Positions 1 through 8,522 of a stretch of DNA of 34,965 nt are shown piece by piece. Each line of letters starts with the position of its first letter. Positions within the stretch are counted from its first letter, which is position 1. The notes beneath the pieces are model-generated. The model saw only the letters and a list, made by a program, of their open reading frames with translations. It did no database searches and was not told the origin of the DNA. Origin of the DNA: an uncultured Caulobacteraceae bacterium (GTDB lineage Bacteria > Pseudomonadota > Alphaproteobacteria > Caulobacterales > Caulobacteraceae); assembly GCA_903923135.1 (NCBI GenBank), contig CAIXWN010000102.1, positions 1 through 34,965 of the forward strand. The letters run 5' to 3'. The translations under genes were made by a program, and so were the position numbers.

Positions 1-455
1 GCGCCGGCAGCGAGGGCGGAAGTGACCCCAGGCACCACATGACAGTCGACACCCGCCGCCCGGCACGCCTCGAGTTCCTCTCCGCCACGCCCGAAGATGA
101 ACGGATCGCCGCCCTTGAGACGAACCACGGTCAGACCTTCCAGGGCGAAGGCCACGAGCATGCGATTGATCTCTTCCTGGAGATAGGAATGGCGCGACTT
201 GCGTTTGGCCACGTCAACCCGCCGGGCCGAGGCCGGAGCCAGGTCGATGATCGACTCGGGGACCAGACCATCGTGAACGACGACGTCGGCCTGGCGAATC
301 ACTCTCAGGGCCCGGACGGTCAGCAGGTCGGGATCTCCGGGTCCGGCGCCCACCAGCCAGACCACGCCCGCCGGCCTCGGCGAGCCGGTTTCAGCCCCTC
401 GGGTGGCCAGAACCACAAGGTTCCGGCGGGTTGAACGGGGGGGACCGGCAGGCAT
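1..455 (-). CDS. cobA: Uroporphyrinogen-III C-methyltransferase (SUMT/CobA), N-terminal part, cut by window edge
   Basis: This enzyme uses S-adenosylmethionine to methylate uroporphyrinogen III at C2 and C7, giving precorrin-2 for siroheme and cobalamin synthesis in the cytoplasm. The first 151 residues are visible, starting at an ATG whose first base is 455. Family motifs are clear: GAGPGDPDLLT at residues 36-46 (first SAM-binding loop) and VVRLKGGDPFIFGRGGEE at about 110-127, followed by VPGVTSALAAGA at the edge. About 30 residues precede the conserved core, which is slightly long; no internal Met is available in that stretch. The gene is transcribed divergently from the LysR gene. It lacks a stop inside the window, so its length and any fusion cannot be judged. 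Whether it serves siroheme or B12 synthesis is unknown here. Confidence 0.93.
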   Translation of the reverse strand, partial: MPAGPPRSTRRNLVVLATRGAETGSPRPAGVVWLVGAGPGDPDLLTVRALRVIRQADVVVHDGLVPESIIDLAPASARRVDVAKRKSRHSYLQEEINRMLVAFALEGLTVVRLKGGDPFIFGRGGEELEACRAAGVDCHVVPGVTSALAAG

Positions 456-524
456 GGGTGGCGTTTCCGTTATAGGAACTCTACAAGACCCTGCTCTCAA
501 TCGAAGGCTGGGGTGATTGCCAAT

Positions 525-541
525 TGGGGCCCGCGGCCCCA
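525..541. promoter_or_regulatory. Perfect 7-bp inverted repeat in the cobA/LysR divergent region
   Basis: TGGGGCC (525-531), a CGC centre and GGCCCCA (535-541) form a perfect inverted repeat about 43 bp upstream of the LysR start codon. LysR-type regulators often bind inverted repeats in their own divergent promoter. It is not a T-N11-A box in strict form, so operator function is inference. The rest of the 128-bp spacer shows no convincing promoter. Confidence 0.35.
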
Positions 542-583
542 TTTCGCAAGCCAAGGACTTCTAGCCGGGGTGTCAGGAATTCT

Positions 584-1531
584 ATGGAGTCTCGCCGCCG
601 CCTGCCGCCGCTCAACGCCTTGCGCGCTTTCGAGTCGGCTGCCCGCCACCTGAATTTCAGCCGGGCCGCCGACGAACTGTCGGTGACGCCGGGCGCAGTC
701 TCGCAGCAGATCCAGAACCTGGAGGACTATGTCGGGGCGTCGCTGTTCAAGCGCACCTCGCGGGGCCTGCTGTTGACCGACTCCGCCCAGACCGCCCTGC
801 CCGCCCTGCGCGAGGCCTTCGACCGGCTGGCCGAGGCGGCCTCCCTGCTCACCGCAGCGGTGGACGGCCGACGACTCACGCTCACCGCGCCCCCGTCATT
901 CGCCGCGAAATGGCTGGTGCCGCGGCTGGGCGGTTTCGAAGCCGCCCACCCCCAGGTGGACGTGTGGCTGTCGGCGGACATGGCCCTGGTTGATTTCGCC
1001 TCGACCGACGTCGATCTGGCCATCCGCTATGGCGCCGGCCCTTATCCCGGTCTTGAGGTGATCCGGCTGATGGGGGAATCGGTTCTGCCGGTGATGAGCC
1101 CGGAACTGGCGGCCGCGAACCCGGTCAACTCCCCCGCCGACCTCGCCGGGCACGTCCTGTTGCATGACGGATCCCCCGTCGCCGACGAGAGCTGCCCAGA
1201 CTGGGTGATGTGGCTGGCCGCCCGCGGCATACGCGGTTTCGACGCCAGTCGCGGCCCACGATTCAATCAGTCGAGCCTGGTCATCGAGGCGGCCATGGCC
1301 GGCCGTGGCGTGGCGCTCGCCAAGCGGGCCCTGGCGCAGGACGATCTCGACGCCGGCCGTCTGGTGGCCCCCATGGGCATCGCCACCTCGGTGGACTTCG
1401 CCTATTATGTCGTTCACCCAAAGGCCAAGGGTCGACTGCCCCAGGTGCGCGCCTTCGTCGGCTGGATAAAGGCGGAGGCCGCGGCGCACGAAGCGGCGCT
1501 GGACACCATGGACCAGGGCGCGGGGATCTAA
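584..1531 (+). CDS. LysR-family transcriptional regulator, GcvA-like
   Basis: A 315-residue DNA-binding regulator. The N-terminal winged helix-turn-helix covers about residues 8-66 (core [20 protein letters not shown], 23-42), followed by the usual two-lobe effector-binding domain with [15 protein letters not shown], typical of the GcvA branch. The ATG at 584 is chosen because it places the HTH at the normal distance; the reading frame is open further upstream without family similarity. Its TAA stop overlaps the ATG of the next gene (TAATG at 1529-1533), so the two are probably translated together and the regulator likely controls the downstream dehydratase. The inducing ligand cannot be read from sequence; a sugar acid is a reasonable guess from the neighbour. 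Confidence 0.92.
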   Translation: MESRRRLPPLNALRAFESAARHLNFSRAADELSVTPGAVSQQIQNLEDYVGASLFKRTSRGLLLTDSAQTALPALREAFDRLAEAASLLTAAVDGRRLTLTAPPSFAAKWLVPRLGGFEAAHPQVDVWLSADMALVDFASTDVDLAIRYGAGPYPGLEVIRLMGESVLPVMSPELAAANPVNSPADLAGHVLLHDGSPVADESCPDWVMWLAARGIRGFDASRGPRFNQSSLVIEAAMAGRGVALAKRALAQDDLDAGRLVAPMGIATSVDFAYYVVHPKAKGRLPQVRAFVGWIKAEAAAHEAALDTMDQGAGI

Positions 1532-3309
1532 TGGCGCTCCGTTCCCGGGCCTGGTTCGACGATCCCGCCAACGCCGACATGACGGCGCTCTATCTGGAAC
1601 GCTATCTGAACTTCGGTCTGACGCTGGACGAACTGCAGTCGGGCCGGCCGATCATCGGCATCGCCCAGACCGGTTCGGACCTCTCCCCCTGCAACCGCCA
1701 CCATCTGGTGCTGGCCGAACGCATCCGGGAAGGGATCCGCACGGCCGGCGGCGTCGCGATCGAATTTCCGGTGCATCCGATCCAGGAAACCGGAAAGCGG
1801 CCCACCGCCGCGCTCGACCGCAACCTCGCCTACCTCGGCCTGGTCGAGGTGCTCTATGGCTATCCCCTGGACGGCGTTGTTCTGACCACCGGCTGCGACA
1901 AGACCACCCCTGCCTGCCTGATGGCGGCGGCCACGGTGAACATTCCGGCCATTTCCCTTTCCGTCGGCCCCATGCTCAATGGCTGGTTCAAGGGCGAACG
2001 CGCCGGTTCGGGCACGATCGTCTGGAAAGCGCGGGAACTGCTGGCGGCGGGCGACCTCGACTATCACGGCTTCATCGCGATGGTCTCCGCATCAGCGCCG
2101 TCGACGGGCTTCTGCAACACCATGGGCACGGCCTCGACGATGAATTCCCTGGCCGAGGCCCTGGGCATGTCGCTTCCAGGCTCGGCGGCGATCCCGGCGC
2201 CCTACCGCGACCGTCAGGAGGCCGCCTACCGCACCGGTCTGCGGATCGTCGACATGGTGCGCGAGGACCTGAAGCCGTCCGACATCCTGACCCGCGAGGC
2301 GTTCCTGAACGCCATTGTCGTCAACTCCGCCATCGGTGGGTCCACCAACGCCCCGATCCATCTTGGCGCCCTGGCCCGGCACATCGGCGTCGATCTCGAC
2401 ATCCGGGACTGGGAAACCCACGGCCGAGAGATCCCGCTGCTGGTCAATATGCAGCCGGCCGGCGAATATCTCGGCGAGGACTTCTATCGTGCCGGCGGCG
2501 TGCCGGCCGTGGTCCGCACCCTGATGGACCAGGGTCTGATCCACCAGGACACGCTGACGGCCAACGGCCGCACGCTCGGCGAGAACTGCGCCGAGGCGGC
2601 AGTCGAGGACGACAGGGTCATCCTGCCCTTCGACCGGCCACTGAAGCCCGCGGCGGGTTTCGTCGTGCTCACAGGCAACCTGTTTGACAGCGCCATCATG
2701 AAGCTCAGCGTCATCTCGCCGGAGTTCAGAACCCGCTATCTCTCGAACGCCGAAGACCCGGATGCATTCGAAGGCCGGGCCGTGGTGTTCGAGGGGCCCG
2801 AGGACTACCACCGCCGGATCGACGATCCCACCCTGGCCATCGACGACGGCTGCATTCTGGTGATGCGCGGGGTCGGCCCGGTGGGGTATCCCGGCTCGGC
2901 GGAGGTGGTGAACATGCGCGCGCCGGCCTATCTGCTGTCGCAGGGCGTGCGTGGCCTGCCGTGCCTCGGCGACGGGCGGCAGTCCGGCACATCCGGGTCG
3001 CCCTCGATCCTCAACGCGTCCCCCGAAGCGGCGGCCCTGGGCGGACTGGGCCTGGCGGCCACTGGCGACCGGATCCGGATCGATCTGGCCGCCCACCGGG
3101 TCGACCTTCTCGTCTCCGACGGCGAACTGCAGGCGCGGCGAGAGGCGTTGGCCGCGGCAGGCGGGTTCCCCTTCCCGAACAGCCAGACCCCCTGGCAGGA
3201 AATCCAGCGCGGAATGGTCGGCCAGATGGAGACCGGGGCGATTCTCGAGCCGGCGGCGAAGTATCAGCGCATCGCCCAGACCATGGGCGTTCCGCGCAAC
3301 AACCACTGA
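1531..3309 (+). CDS. IlvD/Edd-family sugar-acid dehydratase, xylonate/arabinonate dehydratase-like
   Basis: A 592-residue iron-sulfur dehydratase that removes water from an aldonic acid to give a 2-keto-3-deoxy acid. As remembered, Caulobacter XylD (D-xylonate dehydratase, about 595 residues) shares its architecture and many blocks, including [16 protein letters not shown]-type N-terminus and the C-terminal [20 protein letters not shown] block. Cluster and metal ligands expected for the family are present: C54 (SPCNRHH), C122 with adjacent K124 ([10 protein letters not shown]) and C195 ([13 protein letters not shown]). The substrate is not certain: xylonate, arabinonate and related acids are all handled by close relatives, and no xylose dehydrogenase or ketoacid genes adjoin. 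The start is the ATG overlapping the LysR stop; an upstream extension of the frame runs through the regulator and is discarded. Confidence 0.9.
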   Translation: MALRSRAWFDDPANADMTALYLERYLNFGLTLDELQSGRPIIGIAQTGSDLSPCNRHHLVLAERIREGIRTAGGVAIEFPVHPIQETGKRPTAALDRNLAYLGLVEVLYGYPLDGVVLTTGCDKTTPACLMAAATVNIPAISLSVGPMLNGWFKGERAGSGTIVWKARELLAAGDLDYHGFIAMVSASAPSTGFCNTMGTASTMNSLAEALGMSLPGSAAIPAPYRDRQEAAYRTGLRIVDMVREDLKPSDILTREAFLNAIVVNSAIGGSTNAPIHLGALARHIGVDLDIRDWETHGREIPLLVNMQPAGEYLGEDFYRAGGVPAVVRTLMDQGLIHQDTLTANGRTLGENCAEAAVEDDRVILPFDRPLKPAAGFVVLTGNLFDSAIMKLSVISPEFRTRYLSNAEDPDAFEGRAVVFEGPEDYHRRIDDPTLAIDDGCILVMRGVGPVGYPGSAEVVNMRAPAYLLSQGVRGLPCLGDGRQSGTSGSPSILNASPEAAALGGLGLAATGDRIRIDLAAHRVDLLVSDGELQARREALAAAGGFPFPNSQTPWQEIQRGMVGQMETGAILEPAAKYQRIAQTMGVPRNNH

Positions 3310-3343
3310 TCCGCCCGCAACGGCGATTTCCACGGATCCTTCC

Positions 3344-3371
3344 TTGCTATCCCCGCTCTTTTGAGTATGTT
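3344..3371 (+). promoter_or_regulatory. Possible sigma70-type promoter of the tRNA gene
   Basis: TTGCTA (3344-3349) and TATGTT (3366-3371) are separated by 16 bp and lie about 45 bp before the mature tRNA 5' end, in a locally AT-richer stretch. The match to consensus is partial, so this is a tentative assignment. Confidence 0.35.
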
Positions 3372-3415
3372 CCGCCGCCTCGCGCAGGGCCGACCTCGAT
3401 GGTTCAAGCGGGTGC

Positions 3416-3491
<76 letters not shown>

Positions 3492-3608
3492 TTGCCTCAG
3501 GACAGTTCAGGCGCGCCGCGCCAGGGCGGGCCGTCGGCGGCAGTCATTCCACTCGGCCCCGCTGTCATGGCTCCGGCAGGTCGCACGCCGCCGCAGCCTC
3601 GGCATTCA

Positions 3609-3622
3609 TTGACTTGAATCAA
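3609..3622. promoter_or_regulatory. FNR/FixK-like box upstream of the Tad genes
   Basis: TTGAC-TTGA-ATCAA matches the FNR/FixK consensus TTGAT-N4-ATCAA at 9 of 10 specified bases. It lies about 140 bp upstream of the TadG start in the 272-bp spacer between the tRNA and TadG, which otherwise holds no gene I can support. An AATTCT hexamer at 3637-3642 could be a -10 element. Oxygen control of the Tad genes is inference. Confidence 0.35.
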
Positions 3623-3763
3623 CGGCCTGCGCCACAAATTCTCTAGAAAGCGTCGTACCAGGGGGCCCTGGCCAAGGGGGACTGAGGTGTCGAAGGGTCG
3701 GCCAGGGGTTGCAGCGATGCTTCCGGCGGCGTTCGAGCCCGAAGCCCCTCACGCGGGTGCAAT

Positions 3764-5176
3764 GTGACAATTGTGAAAAGACCGACGGACACGGCGAGGC
3801 CCCGGGGCCCCGGACCGATCGGCGCGTTCATCGCCAATCGCCACGGCGCCGCGATCGCCTGGATCGCGCTGCTGATGGTGCCGATGGCGGCCCTCATGGG
3901 CCTGGCGGCAGAGGTGTCGTCCTGGCTGCTGATGAACCGCTCCATGCAGAACGCGGCGGACGCTGCGGCTCTTGCCGCGGCGACGAATGGGAACGGTGAT
4001 CTCGACAGCGGCAGCCCGCCCCAAGCGATCTATCTGCGTGAGGCGCTGACGGTCGCCGCCGGCGCCGGTTATGTCCACGGTGACGGAACAACCACGGTCA
4101 TTGCCAGCAACAAGGCCGAGTGCCCGAATGGCAGCGGCCCGACCTGCTATCAGGTCACGATCGGCCGCACCGTGCCGATATTTCTCGTCAGGGTGATCGG
4201 CTATCGCGGCAACGCTCCGCTGGGAGCGGGCTACGGCCAGCGAATCTCCGCCACGGCGATTGCCGGACTGGGCCCCGCCCCGGCTTCTTACTGCATGCTC
4301 GCTCTGGCCACTGGAAATGTCGACGGCATCCGCTCGAACGGCGCGCCCAAGGCGAACTTCAAGGGCTGCAATCTGATGTCGGACGCCAACGCAACCTGCC
4401 ACGGGCACGACCTGGGCGCGGACTCGGGCAACGCTGCAGGTACGAACGATGGCTGCGGGGTCGTCGCCAACTCCAATGAGCCGCTCGTCGCAGACCCCTA
4501 CGCGCCGATCTCGACCCACATTCCGGCCAATCCCTGCGGCGCCGCGGCCGCAGGCTACCCGCAGGAGACCCGGAAGGCCGGTCTGCCAGCGTCTAACCAA
4601 TTGAGTGGAGGCTACACACCGGCGTCAGCCACCCTCGCGAACCCGATCTGCGGCGATGTGCAACTCACCGGTGACGTCGTCCTGTCCGGCGGCAACACGA
4701 CGCTGGTCATCGAGAACGGCACGCTTGATCTGAATGGCTTCACCCTCTCGACCGCCGCCGGCGCCGGGGTGACGATCGTGTTCACCGGCCCGACGATTGC
4801 CGGTCTTTCACCCTCAGAGTTCCCCACCGGTGGCGGCCAACTCGACATCGCCGCGCCGAAGTCGGGGCCATGGTCGGGGGTCGCGGTCTATCAGGATCCG
4901 GCCTTGCCGGCGGGTTCTAATGTGGACGTTTCTTATAGCGGCAACAGCCCTTCGTGGAACATCACCGGGTTGGTCTACTTGCCCAACTCGGATGTGACGT
5001 TCAGTGGCGCGGTGGGCAAGGCGAACAACGGGACCAGCTGTTTCGTCCTGGTCGTCCACACCTTGAGGATCAACGGGACCGGCAACATGTTCTCCAATCC
5101 GCTCAGCAATTGCTCGGACGCCGGACTGACACCGCCGTCTGGCGCAGGCGGCTCAAGAATGATGTTGCTGCGATGA
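3764..5176 (+). CDS. TadG-like pilus-assembly/surface protein with N-terminal Tad domain
   Basis: A 470-residue inner-membrane-anchored, largely periplasmic protein. After a basic N-terminus there is one hydrophobic segment (about 29-50) followed by the Tad motif NRSMQNAADAAALAAA (58-73), which is characteristic of TadG/TadE-like proteins of Flp/Tad pili. The long C-terminal part is rich in Gly, Asn, Ser and Thr, contains several Cys residues and a segment GLVYLPNSDVTFSG also common in TadG proteins. The start is GTG at 3764; an ATG two bases earlier is followed at once by a stop, and GTG at 3773 is an alternative. Its stop overlaps the next start (ATGA, 5173-5176), so it heads a three-gene operon. 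Pilus-related function is known for the family; the exact role here is unknown. Confidence 0.85.
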   Translation: MTIVKRPTDTARPRGPGPIGAFIANRHGAAIAWIALLMVPMAALMGLAAEVSSWLLMNRSMQNAADAAALAAATNGNGDLDSGSPPQAIYLREALTVAAGAGYVHGDGTTTVIASNKAECPNGSGPTCYQVTIGRTVPIFLVRVIGYRGNAPLGAGYGQRISATAIAGLGPAPASYCMLALATGNVDGIRSNGAPKANFKGCNLMSDANATCHGHDLGADSGNAAGTNDGCGVVANSNEPLVADPYAPISTHIPANPCGAAAAGYPQETRKAGLPASNQLSGGYTPASATLANPICGDVQLTGDVVLSGGNTTLVIENGTLDLNGFTLSTAAGAGVTIVFTGPTIAGLSPSEFPTGGGQLDIAAPKSGPWSGVAVYQDPALPAGSNVDVSYSGNSPSWNITGLVYLPNSDVTFSGAVGKANNGTSCFVLVVHTLRINGTGNMFSNPLSNCSDAGLTPPSGAGGSRMMLLR

Positions 5177-5757
5177 GCGACGCGCTTGCCAGGCTGCGGA
5201 ATGTCCTCGGTCGATACCTGCGCGGGCGGCGCGGCGGGTCGGCCGTGGAAATGGCGCTGGGCGCGCTGCTGCTAACCATCCCCCTGCTGAATGTCGCCGA
5301 CCTCGCTTTCTACGCCTATCGCAAGATGCAGGTGGAGAACGCCGCCCAGGTCGGCGCCCAGGCCGCGTGGGCCGCCTGTAACACTGTGTCGAAATGGCCG
5401 GCGACGGATCCGGCAAGATGTCCCGAACTGGCGTCGGCGATCAGCAACGCCATCACCAGCACGTCGCTCGGCGGCGGTGTTGTCCAGATGGCTGGCTCAC
5501 CAACAGAGGGGTTCTACTGTCAGACCACAGCGGGCGACCTTCAAATGGTCGGAACCCAGGGGACAGTGGGGGTCCGGCCGACCAAGGTTCCAACCGACTG
5601 CTCCGGCGTGACCAAGGCCTCGAATCCGACCGCGCCTCCGGGAGACTATATCCAGGTCAGAGTTGCCTTCGTCTACAAGCCGATTTTCCGTAACGTCTCC
5701 CTGGTGTCATTGCTGAAGACGCCGATCACCAAGACCACCTGGGTCAGATTGGTCTAG
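5173..5757 (+). CDS. TadE-like pseudopilin (first of two)
   Basis: A 194-residue protein with a basic leader (RGRRGGSAVEMALGALLLTI), a glycine followed by SAVEMAL as in TadE prepilins, one transmembrane helix at about 27-47, and a small periplasmic domain carrying several Cys residues. TadE-type minor pseudopilins are cleaved by a TadV/CpaA prepilin peptidase and help assemble Tad pili. It starts within the stop of the TadG gene and ends 2 bp before the next gene, so translational coupling is very likely. No prepilin peptidase, secretin or TadA ATPase is encoded nearby. Confidence 0.87.
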   Translation: MSDALARLRNVLGRYLRGRRGGSAVEMALGALLLTIPLLNVADLAFYAYRKMQVENAAQVGAQAAWAACNTVSKWPATDPARCPELASAISNAITSTSLGGGVVQMAGSPTEGFYCQTTAGDLQMVGTQGTVGVRPTKVPTDCSGVTKASNPTAPPGDYIQVRVAFVYKPIFRNVSLVSLLKTPITKTTWVRLV

Positions 5758-5759
5758 CC

Positions 5760-6161
5760 ATGCGACTCGTTCCGCGATTTCTCAGGCAGCAGGGCGGCGC
5801 CGAGGCGGCCGAGTTCGCCCTGGTGCTGCCGCTCCTCGCCGGCCTGACTATAGGCGTGATGGAGATGCTGCTGGTGCTGTTCGCCAACACCGCCCTTCAT
5901 TTCGCCGTTGATGACGCCGCCCGCTGCATGTCGGTGAACACACTGATCTGCACCGACGCCGCCAGCACCCAGGTCTATGCCGCCAGCCACTATACGGGGC
6001 CTCCGATCTCTCCGGTGTTCACCGCGGCCGCGGCCCGCTGCGGCGACCCGACGACCGGGCCGACCGGGAGTCTGGTCAGCGCCACCGGCCAGTGGCGGAT
6101 CAACGCCATCGTCTTCCGGATGACGGTGCCGCTGTCTGCGAGGGCCTGCTTCCCGACCTGA
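5760..6161 (+). CDS. TadE-like pseudopilin (second of two)
   Basis: A 133-residue TadE-family protein. The leader ends GGAEAAEFALVLPLLAGL (about 12-29), the typical G-x-x-x-x-EF-A prepilin signature, followed by a transmembrane segment to about residue 42 and a short periplasmic domain with four Cys residues. Shorter than its upstream neighbour and only distantly similar. It is the last gene of the trio; the next gene, 60 bp on, is convergent. That spacer contains a CAGCGA/TCGCTG inverted repeat but no T-run, so a terminator is not certain. Confidence 0.87.
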   Translation: MRLVPRFLRQQGGAEAAEFALVLPLLAGLTIGVMEMLLVLFANTALHFAVDDAARCMSVNTLICTDAASTQVYAASHYTGPPISPVFTAAAARCGDPTTGPTGSLVSATGQWRINAIVFRMTVPLSARACFPT

Positions 6162-6221
6162 TCGCCGCACGCAGCGAACGGCGCCGGAACGTCGCTGGCT
6201 GCGCGACAGAGTTATGTCCCT

Positions 6222-6998
6222 CTACCCCCGTGACGCCCGCCAGGTTCTCCACGGCTCGAACCGCTCTCCCGTCCACGCCAGCGCCGTGATCTCGAACGCC
6301 GCCGGCTCGACCAGGACGGTGGTGAAGCCTGGCGGACTGCCGCGCAGCCGCCGCGAAAGCGTTCCGGCGCCGACAGCCCAGCCGACCGTGGGCCCGCCGG
6401 GCAGGCGCCGAACGAACGGCATGTGCTCATGACCGCTCAGAATGAGCTCCACGCCGGTCGCCGCCAGATGCGCCAGCACGTCCCGTGCGTTTGCGACCCC
6501 CCCTTCCACCGGGGCGCCGGCGAGATGCAGCAGCGGATGGTGGCAAGCGAACAGGCGCAGCGGCGCGGGTGACGGACTTCGCCAGTCGATGCGCCTCAGG
6601 CGATCCATGGCGAGGGCTCCGCGGGACCAGTTCCACCGGGCCTGAACGCCCCTGGCGCTGTTCAGCGTTCGGGCGACCAGGCCCGGGCCGTCGAACGTCG
6701 ACGCCTCCACGGGTCCGATGTGGCGGACATAGCGATCAAAGGGCGCGGTCAGCCGTTGCAGCAGATCCCAATAGGGCGTGTCGTGATTGCCCGGCGTGAC
6801 CAGTCGTGGCCCGGGAAGTCGTGCGAGCCACGCGGCGGCCGATCGAAATTCCGAGTTCCGGCCCGACAGCGTCACGTCGCCGGTGATCAGCGTCAAGCTC
6901 GGTTTGAAAGCGGCCAAAGCCTCGGGCGCCGCCTCGACTGCGTCGATGGCCTCGCCACCGAAATGGAGATCACTGAGGTGGGCCAGGCGAAGGGTCAA
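6222..6998 (-). CDS. Metallophosphoesterase (calcineurin-like)
   Basis: A 258-residue binuclear-metal phosphoesterase. All family metal motifs are present in order: D10-x-H12 (SDLHFGG), G40-D41, GNHD at 70-73, H153-H154 (ACHHP) and GHEH at 189-192. No signal peptide, so cytoplasmic. The first codon is TTG at 6998, embedded in the stop of the upstream lipid-kinase gene (TTGA, 6998-6995); there is no ATG nearby that keeps the D10-x-H12 motif. The tight overlap suggests co-translation with the kinase and a linked role, perhaps in phospholipid or nucleotide turnover. The substrate cannot be told from sequence. Confidence 0.9.
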   Translation of the reverse strand: MTLRLAHLSDLHFGGEAIDAVEAAPEALAAFKPSLTLITGDVTLSGRNSEFRSAAAWLARLPGPRLVTPGNHDTPYWDLLQRLTAPFDRYVRHIGPVEASTFDGPGLVARTLNSARGVQARWNWSRGALAMDRLRRIDWRSPSPAPLRLFACHHPLLHLAGAPVEGGVANARDVLAHLAATGVELILSGHEHMPFVRRLPGGPTVGWAVGAGTLSRRLRGSPPGFTTVLVEPAAFEITALAWTGERFEPWRTWRASRG

Positions 6999-7903
6999 AG
7001 CGCCGCCCCGTGGGCGCCCGGAAGGACGAGGGCGCGAAAGGCCAGCGGCACAAACTCGAACTCGACCCTATGGGACAGGCGAACGAGTTCTCCATCCAGG
7101 ATGCAAGGGATCGGACGCAAGGCTCCGGCGCGGCCGTGTGCGGACCGGTACACCGTGATGCCTGGGTCCTGTCGCCAATGGCCCGCGAGGCCGTGGAACG
7201 CCAGCCGGAACATCTCGCGGGCGTTGTGAACGTCCAGTTCGGCGACCTCCAGAGCCATGTCGGGATCCAGCGTCTTGGAAATGGCCGGGTTGATGAGAAC
7301 GAGGGCCTCGGCGTCACGTGCGGGAAGACCATCGAGGCCGTAGCGGATCCGCCCGGTGAAGGCCCGCCGCAGCGCATAGGCGGCCCGCTTCCAGGCATGA
7401 CGGACATTGCCCGCCCGGACGGCCTCGCGGGCGGCCCCCCACAGGGCAGGCGCTCCCAGAATGGCCGCGACGTAAAAGACGTGATTGCCCACCCGCCCGC
7501 CAGACACGTTGCGCACCACACCGCTATCGAGCGCGCCCGTCAACGCCGCCTGCCAGGCAAGGGGGCCATAGAAGACCTGAGAGAGCATGTTCAGTGTCCC
7601 CCCGGGGAGGACAGCCAGCAATGGTCCCTGCGGCCCGCAGTGCTGCGCCGCGAGGCGGGCTGTGCCGTCACCGCCGAGAACCACAACGAGATCGGGGCTG
7701 GCCGCGACGGCGACGGCCACGGCGCGGTCAAGATCTGCGGGTTGCGGCGTCGCCAAGACCAGATCGTAGCCATAGTCGGCCATGAGCGATGCCAGCGAAG
7801 AGGCCGCCTCGGCTCCCACACCGCCAGCCGATATGTTGACGATCGCCTGTATGCGGCGCAGCGCCGGCCGGTCGGACTCGGAGGGGGGATTTTTGCGAAG
7901 CAT
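6995..7903 (-). CDS. Diacylglycerol kinase-family lipid kinase
   Basis: A 302-residue protein with the DAGK catalytic fold: an N-terminal AIVNISAGG phosphate-binding start (20-28), VVVLGGDGTARLA with GGDGT at 77-81, and LPGGTLNMLSQ at 99-109, followed by the C-terminal beta-sandwich domain. Such enzymes phosphorylate diacylglycerol, sphingosine-like bases or related lipids at the inner membrane. The ATG at 7903 is preferred; a GTG at 7918 in the same frame would add MRCGC and has a better upstream purine stretch, so the start is open. Transcribed with the metallophosphoesterase, with which it overlaps by 4 bp. Confidence 0.88.
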   Translation of the reverse strand: MLRKNPPSESDRPALRRIQAIVNISAGGVGAEAASSLASLMADYGYDLVLATPQPADLDRAVAVAVAASPDLVVVLGGDGTARLAAQHCGPQGPLLAVLPGGTLNMLSQVFYGPLAWQAALTGALDSGVVRNVSGGRVGNHVFYVAAILGAPALWGAAREAVRAGNVRHAWKRAAYALRRAFTGRIRYGLDGLPARDAEALVLINPAISKTLDPDMALEVAELDVHNAREMFRLAFHGLAGHWRQDPGITVYRSAHGRAGALRPIPCILDGELVRLSHRVEFEFVPLAFRALVLPGAHGAAL

Positions 7904-8003
7904 ACACCCGCAACGCACGCTCGCCGTCCCCGTTGCCTTTCAACGGCACAACCATTGGGCTGCGGCCGCGTTTGACATCAGGGCCACCGTCCCGGAGTCA
8001 CCC

Positions 8004-8387
8004 ATGTCACGCATTCTGCTCATCGCAACGGCGCTCGCCTGCATGGCTTGCGCCGCCGCCGCCGCTATCCCCGACTCCACCCGGGTGCGCCAGGCTTTCA
8101 GTGGCACGATTGTGTCCACCTACCCCGACGGCCGCACGGGCGAACTGTGGCTGACACCAGGCGGCACCTACACCGCGCGCGGCCGGCGGGGCGACCCCTC
8201 ACGCGGGCACTGGACGGTCAAGGGCGATGCGCTGTGCCTGAAACAGGCCCGACCCATTCCGATGCTCTTCAGCTTCTGCACGCCCATCCCCGGCGCCGGC
8301 CTCGGCGACTCCTGGCCGGCGAAGGCGGCCACTGGCGAGGCGATCACCGTCAGGCTGGTCAAGGGCCGACGCACTGTCACCGGATAG
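8004..8387 (+). CDS. Small exported protein of unknown function
   Basis: A 127-residue protein. It begins MSRILLIATALACMACAAAAA, a clear Sec signal peptide with cleavage likely around residue 20-22, leaving a mature domain of about 105 residues that carries FSGTIVSTYPDGRTGELWL and a later GHWTVKGDALCLKQ. The two mature Cys residues could form a disulfide. The Gly/Trp spacing resembles small periplasmic beta-barrel-like domains, but I do not recognise a named family. A Cys within the signal region (MAC) could allow lipidation, though the lipobox is poor. It stands alone between divergent and downstream genes. Confidence 0.72.
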   Translation: MSRILLIATALACMACAAAAAIPDSTRVRQAFSGTIVSTYPDGRTGELWLTPGGTYTARGRRGDPSRGHWTVKGDALCLKQARPIPMLFSFCTPIPGAGLGDSWPAKAATGEAITVRLVKGRRTVTG

Positions 8388-8427
8388 CCGGCCATCGCTT
8401 GACAGCTTCTGTCCGGGTCAGGCCTAG

Positions 8428-8520
8428 ATGGCTAACGGAGCGCCCCTCGGGCCGGCGACACTGCGTTCCGCTCCAGCCATGCGGCTCGCCTTGCGAGCAC
8501 GCGATCGCGGCGCTGCGCCG
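8428..8520. repeat. Run of inverted repeats ahead of the MFS gene
   Basis: Three inverted repeats follow one another. ATGGCT+GGAGCG (8428-8442, 3-nt bulge) pairs with CGCTCC+AGCCAT (8469-8480). GCTCGC (8484-8489) pairs with GCGAGC (8493-8498) over a 3-nt loop. CGGCGC (8508-8513) faces GCGCCG (8515-8520) with one base between. A GCGATCGC palindrome lies between the last two. Together they fill most of the 135-bp spacer. They could terminate the upstream gene or structure the MFS leader; function is not established. Confidence 0.5.
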
Positions 8521-8522
8521 CA

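Noticed and set aside
39-434. 131-codon rightward reading frame at the left edge
   Set aside because: It mirrors the methyltransferase gene, whose SAM and active-site motifs lie in the leftward frame.
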